Positions 59,302-64,000 of a DNA stretch of 64,000 nt are shown here, in pieces (the first letter of the stretch is position 1; each line of letters begins with the position of its first letter). Below the pieces are notes generated by a model. It ran no database searches. It saw nothing but the letters and a program-made list of their open reading frames with translations, and was not told the origin of the DNA. The DNA is from Mesaphorura yosii. Its lineage: Eukaryota > Arthropoda > Collembola > Poduromorpha > Tullbergiidae. A program made the translations under genes and the position numbers. The stretch lies in assembly GCA_009869945.1 (NCBI GenBank), contig WIXG01000013.1, forward strand, positions 418,053 to 482,052, written 5' to 3'.

Positions 59302-59654
59302 AGCCCAATTGCTAGTGCTTAACTTTTACAGAAATGGAGACACCGAGACGGGATGGGTTACCTTTTAATCGTCGCAATTGTAAGATTTATGGCATCAATG
59401 CAATCACACAATTAACCTTTTTAAACATCACAAGAATCCCGAGCTCAATCCCATGCACCTGCACATCATTCGCGCGATTCGCAGTAAAATTGCTTATTCG
59501 TTCGTGTGAGACTCTTCCTTTGAAATCAACTGAGGTTGCGGCAAACGCACTTTCTAATTTGCTGCTAGATCTTGGCATGATTTAAATCTTAGTTGACTAC
59601 CTGCAAATATTTTCGATTTGATTTTTCGAATCAACGCATAAGAAAGCGATCACA
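59302..59654. promoter_or_regulatory. Divergent PUS10 / C1D region with two antisense open frames
   Basis: The starts of PUS10 and C1D face away from each other across 353 bp, a likely bidirectional promoter. Open frames lie on both strands: plus 59334-59585 (83 codons) and minus 59387-59578 (63 codons, with HGIELGILVMFKK). Neither has a domain I know; either could be a very small gene. No TATA box is evident. Confidence 0.4.
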
Positions 59655-60439
59655 ATGTCGGAACTTGAGGAACAAATAGCTGAGCAAATCGCAGCTGTGG
59701 AAGGATCATTAACGAGCGTGGATGAAGTCTTTGGAAATCTAAACACGCTGGAGTATGAAGAAGTTGTTAAAAAGGTAAAGTAGAAAATTAGATTAGGATT
59801 AGGGTAGTTCAAACTTGAGACCATCCTTCTATGAACTTAATCTGTTATGATTTGTTTGATTCCTTACCAGATGAGTTCATTGGACAGAGCAAAATATGAC
59901 CTGACGAACCTGTACGCAATAAATTCCTTGTTCTGGAGTAAGTATAGTATTCAGCACCATTTTTACAATGTCATAAGGAGGACTAATGTTCTCTCGATGC
60001 TTGGACTTCAGTGTACACAAGGAGTTTCGGGGAAGATCCAAAGTCACTTCCTATTAAAGAAGAACTTGACAGAATAAAGCAGCAAATGATACGTGTGAAA
60101 CAAATCGGTGACAAAACGAAAATGCCACGAGTGGATAAGGAAGTGGCCCAACGGATGATCCGACATGGAATACAAGATGGAAAACAGACGAGGGAAACTG
60201 GGGAAGAAGATTCGGGCCAGAATGCAAATAGCAGTGGCAATGTGCAAGTACCAATGGAGACTGATAGCCAAAATCGTGGAAAGAAGCGTAGGTTCCCGAG
60301 GCCAGAGGAAAATGACAACAATGCAGACTCGTCGGAAACTACTGCTCCCAGAAAAGAAACTGTTCGAAGTGAAAAGTCTGAGCAGAACCAATATGTGCTA
60401 TCGAATTCCGATGAGGAGTATGCAAGTGCACAGGAGTAA
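59655..60439 (+). CDS. C1D: C1D nuclear nucleic-acid-binding protein (Sas10/Utp3/C1D family)
   Basis: C1D (yeast Rrp47/Lrp1) is the partner of exosome nuclease EXOSC10/Rrp6 in 3' processing of rRNA and other RNAs, and binds DNA-PK in vertebrates. Exon 1 starts at ATG 59655 (MSELEEQIAEQIAAVEGSLT) and includes DEVFGNLNTLEYEEVVKK. Exon 2 (about 59871) reads MSSLDRAKYDLTNLYAINSL and FW, matching [22 protein letters not shown] in human. Exon 3 (about 60013) gives MYTRSFGEDPKSLPIKEELD and RIKQQMIRVKQIGDKTKMPR. This completes the Sas10/C1D helical domain. The tail from about residue 110 is much longer than in human, Gln/Asn/Glu/Ser-rich with a GKKRRFPRPEE basic patch (likely NLS) and an acidic end NSDEEYASAQE. 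The stop is at 60437-60439. Confidence 0.92.
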
Positions 60440-60821
60440 AGAATAGTGATGTATTTTGCTATCATTCAAACTTATTTCTGATATTTTTTTTACATGCGTG
60501 AAGTTGTAATATATTAAGCATCTGTGAATTACAATTAAGTAATATCGGTGCATGGGTGCATTACTCGATATGATGCAGACGGTAATTGAATCGCCGTTTG
60601 AGTTGGAAACCTCGCCTGCAACAAGAAAGTAAACGTTTCCCACCCCTGCGTTAGTGCATTATTAGATTATCGCAATTACAGGTTAACGCGGCGTGCATTA
60701 TCTGCTTTATTTAACGTTTGTTCTCATTACAATACAATATTGCATTTTATTAATTGCCGAGTTTGTTTCTTTTCCTATTTCATGAGCAAGAGTCCGTTCC
60801 TTGGTTTAAAAAATAGCCCAG
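60440..60821. other. Spacer between C1D and SDR1
   Basis: AT-rich convergent 3' flank with a minus-strand frame at 60398-60643 that partly overlaps C1D and has no domain. Nothing recognised. Confidence 0.5.
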
Positions 60822-61967
60822 CTAAGGGGATCCAGTTGCGCGAAGCAAGATGTCATGAACCTGCAATTATTTAGCAAGCAATTTGGCGTTACATTGTATT
60901 CAAATTGATCTGGTGTCACAAATTGATGCATTATTACCTGCACGGTTTGTGGAACGGACAGTGCGTATATGACCGCATCTGCAACGTCTTTTGCGTGTAG
61001 CGATGGAACAATGGCCTTCATTTGAGTTGCCTTTTCTTCGCCATACGCACGAGTTTGGAAATTGGTGTCAACCATGGATGGACTAATGGCCTGTGGAGTC
61101 GGAAGAAAGCAGTGTCAGTATGTAAAGGTCACGCAGCAGGAAACTCGGCAAATTTAAAATCCATCATCCAGCCTTACCGTGACACGGATTCTAGATTGCT
61201 TTTGCAGAAGCTCCTTTCGAAGTCCCTCCACAACTGCTGTGACGGCATGCTTTGTGGCAGTGTACGCATGAGTTGGACCAAACTCCGCGACCATGTGGCC
61301 CAGAATACTGGAAAAATTATTGAGAGCCAGTCGGTGTGTTCATTAATCGTATGATATAAATATTTTGCTACCTGTTAATGTGTATCAAATGCCCGTCATC
61401 GATGCCTCTATCTTCCATTGATTGAATGGCTTTATTGTCGCAGGATATCGTTGCGACAACATTCACTTCGAGCATTTCTCGCATGTTTTTCAGTGAACAG
61501 CCTGAAAAATTAAGATGTCAGACAGGCTGGCGCAAGTGCAATGCTGGAGTCTGACGAAAAACTCACCAATGATGCTGTCCCCGCTAGAAAATCCAGCGTT
61601 GTTAATGCAAATGTCCACTCCACCGAATTTCGATTTGATCCAAATGAACATTGCGTCGATTTCCTTTTCCCTGATCATATCGCACTCAAACGGGTAGAGT
61701 GTGCCCTTAAAGCCAGCCCTGGCACAACTCCGTGCCACTTCCTATACAATCAGTATGGCGTAACATCTTTTCTGTGCTTATTCGCATCCTGGAATTTGCT
61801 ATTCTAGTCAGGAATCTCACCTCGATCTTTTCCCGATGTCTCCCACATCCAACCACGTTAATATTGTGTTGAACCAACGCCTTGCAGACCTCGGCACCAA
61901 TCCCGTAGCCAGCTCCGGTCACCAGCGCCACGCGACCCTGCCAACGATGGATGGTCGGCAACGCCAT
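60822..61967 (-). CDS. DHRS11-like short-chain dehydrogenase/reductase, copy 1
   Basis: Classical SDR that would oxidise or reduce a carbonyl with NADP(H); DHRS11 and insect farnesol dehydrogenases are close relatives. Start ATG 61965-61967 (MALPTIHRWQGRVALVTGAG). The cofactor motif is TGAGYGIG with VVGCGRHREKIE after it. An exon then gives VARSCARAGF, LYPFECDMIREKEIDAMF and GGVDICINNAGFSSGD (NNAG). Next are MLEVNVVATISCDNKAIQSM, HLIHINSILGHM and the active site YTATKHAVTAVVEGLRKEL (YxxxK). The C-terminal part is VVEGLRKELLQKQSRIRVT, AISPSMVDTNFQTRAYGEEK, DVADAVIYALSVPQTVQ and the last exon VHDILLRATGSP, ending at TAG 60822-60824. About seven exons. It lies about 1 kb from a tandem paralogue. 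Confidence 0.88.
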
Positions 61968-62995
61968 TTTTCTATGGCTGTCCAGTGTTTAAACGAAATT
62001 AGGTCAACCCGCGGAGGGAATGTATGGACACCTTTATGCGGAGTTTTGCAGTGAGGCAATTGACGATTGAGCGAGAAATAGGAAACGCTACGCACTTTTA
62101 TACGCAAAATGAAGTCAAGGTTTCCGTTTGGAGTTCCAGGAAAATGTAGAAAATGTATGCCGCGTAGCGGACGAGGCTTAAATTAATCATAAGTTGAAAT
62201 TACAGCATTGCAGTCAAGCTAGACTGAATTGACTGAAGCTTTAGCAGTAAGTCAATGGTTTAGATTCTGGACAGGATAGATTTTCATGGGTCATGCAGGA
62301 TACTGGGCAAGTATAGCATTTTTATGTTACTAGGCTACCACAAGGAAGGGCAACGCAGCGCAATAAAATGAGGTGGAACGGTGGAAACGAACTCCTAAGG
62401 TTTTCATTTCACGGTCTTGGACGACGGTGTATCATGCCTCGTCTCGAATAGTTTGTCTGCTTTGTATTGATTTGACATTTATTATTCACGACGGCTTTCA
62501 TTTTAAACTCTCCATTATTTGTCCAGCCTCTGCACGAAATCCAACAGCATAATAGTATCTAGCGGTATTCCAGCTTTGTTGATTTCCCTTCTGAGATCGT
62601 CGTAGCGAGTTTCATTGTTTCATTATGCGAATTTGTGAAAGAATGATTACAGTTGATTAACGAATCAGTTGTTTCAATCAATGGATGCACGATTTGAGAC
62701 GACTGGAGACCTTTGCATGTTTCGAACGCTTGGAATATTAAACAAACGGAAGAAGCAGTGATGACACGAGTCATATTTTATTGTTCAAAAGGTTTTGCAA
62801 TACTTATTCATCGGGAGGTCATGCACAGAATGAAATAAAAACAAGTTAATTTCGTTAATGAACACTTTGGCCCATGAGTGGCGTATTGGTACGAAGTCAT
62901 TACAAGAATATGCACACGTACAATGTACAAGGAGCTTGCTTGGTCCTAAATCCTAATGGGTAATAAAAGTACGTCGAATTTAAGCAGGACTCTGA
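61968..62995. other. Spacer between the two SDR genes
   Basis: About 1 kb. It should contain the promoter of SDR copy 1. A short minus-strand frame (62559-62774) has no domain. No further SDR exon is seen in it. Confidence 0.5.
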
Positions 62996-63858
62996 CTACA
63001 CTTTGGTCCCGGTTGCTCTCAACTGAATGTCATGAATCTGCAAGTTAAAATAGAAATTAAACTCTTAATATCTAAAGGAGACTTTTAGTGCAAGACCGTT
63101 TCCATTACCTGAACATTTTCTGGTACAGAAAGTACGTAAAGTACACAAGATGCCACATCTGTGGGGTCTAAGCTGGGCATGCCCCGGTACAATTCCTTCG
63201 CTTTGGTTTCGCCGTAACTTCGGGTAAGAAATTCTGTTTCAACCACTCCGGGACTAATTGCCTGCAAGAAGTCAGCCATATTGTGTAAAACAAAGTAGAG
63301 GGAAGAACATGAAGAGATGAGTTATTTACCGTGACCCGTATCCTCGATTTTTCTACAAGTTCTCTTCGGAATGCTTCTGTCAGAGCTGCAAACAGTACAA
63401 AAAATCGATACAATCAGCTTTCATCTGGAAAACTACTCGTGCCCCAGGCACCAGGCACCCAAGCAGGAAACGGAAATACAATGATTAATGAGTTTTGAAA
63501 TGAGGCATTGAGGCACGAACCTGTCACCGCGTATTTGGAGGCAGCGTACATGTTGTACTTTCCTGTTCATGAATGTTTTATTGTTGCGAATCACGGAAGG
63601 TGCAAAATGGTATTCAAGGTCTCACAGGGCGAATATGCCAGGTGATTAATTACTTACCCGTCAAGCGATGCCCGCTCATACTGAAACAAATCACGAAACA
63701 AATGAGCTCATGTACACAAGTCAAGTCCTAAATCCTTGAATTATACAGCAATATTAATATTAACCTGTTAATATTAATAATATGACCATCGCTGACATTT
63801 CGTTCCGACATGGATTTCACAGCCAGCTTTGAGCATAGCACCAGTGCAATTACGTTCA
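62996..63858 (-). CDS. DHRS11-like short-chain dehydrogenase/reductase, copy 2 (5' end outside window)
   Basis: A second SDR in the same orientation. The visible exons, from high to low coordinate: 63858-63765 (NVIALVLCSKLAVKSMSERN, GHIININ), a 23-nt exon at about 63656-63678 (SMSGHRLTG), one at about 63525-63563 (GKYNMYAASKYAVT, with YxxxK), one at about 63332-63387 (LTEAFRRELVEKSRIRVT), one at about 63113-63262 (AISPGVVETEFLTRSYGETK, LDPTDVASCVLYVLSVPENV) and the last one ending IHDIQLRATGTKV with TAG 62996-62998. It aligns with copy 1 over all of these. The cofactor-binding N-terminus (TGxxxGIG and NNAG) must lie beyond 64000; 63859-64000 looks intronic. Tandem duplication is likely. Confidence 0.8.
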
Positions 63859-64000
63859 CTGCAATGAGATAGGGAACAATACTAGAATAGGTCCCACTCG
63901 CCAAATGTAATGAATGAGGTGTCATTGGAAAGATCTCGGTGAGTACATTACGAAACAAGTCGAATTTTTGTTTGTGGGGGGGGCACTTCCAACTAAAGTT

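Noticed and set aside
63969-63985. Run of eight G near the right edge
   Set aside because: A homopolymer close to the window end, with no associated feature; may be a sequencing artefact.

Overview
This is a eukaryotic nuclear window. Nearly every gene is split by short introns (often 50-100 bp, GT..AG) and the proteins are animal orthologues. The gene set fits an arthropod-like invertebrate: TRRAP/Nipped-A, FANCL, VPS26C, MAX, Maelstrom, NRDE2, ZNRD2, a UDP-glycosyltransferase, an RMDN3-like protein, LCLAT1, PUS10, C1D and DHRS11-type dehydrogenases. My best guess is a non-insect arthropod, for example a springtail, with low confidence. I see no tRNA, rRNA or CRISPR array.

Layout. 1-473 holds a broken FLYWCH zinc-finger gene, typical of transposon-derived proteins. 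986-1890 (-) is a four-exon, N-terminally acylated protein with a stathmin-like segment. 4941-6527 (-) is a six-exon cyclopropane-fatty-acyl-phospholipid synthase of bacterial type, a likely horizontal acquisition. 8550-26352 (-) is the very large TRRAP pseudokinase gene. One of its introns (about 19990-21745) carries opposite-strand material: an unrecognised multi-exon ORF and a GIY-YIG-like endonuclease fragment broken by an in-frame stop. 26984-28689 (+) is FANCL, 28939-29761 (+) a four-TM protein, 29799-30830 (-) an uninterrupted CYB5RL-like reductase, 31013-32449 (-) VPS26C, 32881-33858 (+) MAX, 34297-36624 (-) Maelstrom, 38107-42458 (+) NRDE2 and 42735-43216 (-) ZNRD2. After a gene-poor gap come a UGT (46523-48707, +), an RMDN3-like protein (50028-51645, +), LCLAT1 (54370-56225, +), PUS10 (57034-59301, -), C1D (59655-60439, +) and two tandem DHRS11-like SDR genes (60822-61967 and 62996-63858, -). 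The second SDR runs off the right edge.

The genes work in several unlinked processes. Chromatin and transcription: TRRAP, MAX (Myc recruits TRRAP). Genome defence and repair: Maelstrom (piRNA), FANCL (Fanconi ubiquitin ligase), C1D. Nuclear RNA processing: NRDE2, C1D, PUS10. Membrane and lipid biology: CFA synthase, LCLAT1, RMDN3-like, VPS26C. Redox and detoxification: UGT, CYB5RL, SDRs. Many neighbours are divergent or convergent with short spacers. The most noteworthy items are the intron-bearing CFA synthase, the retroelement-type endonuclease relic and nested ORF inside TRRAP, and the acylated stathmin-like protein. I did not find convincing evidence of an entirely new multi-gene system.
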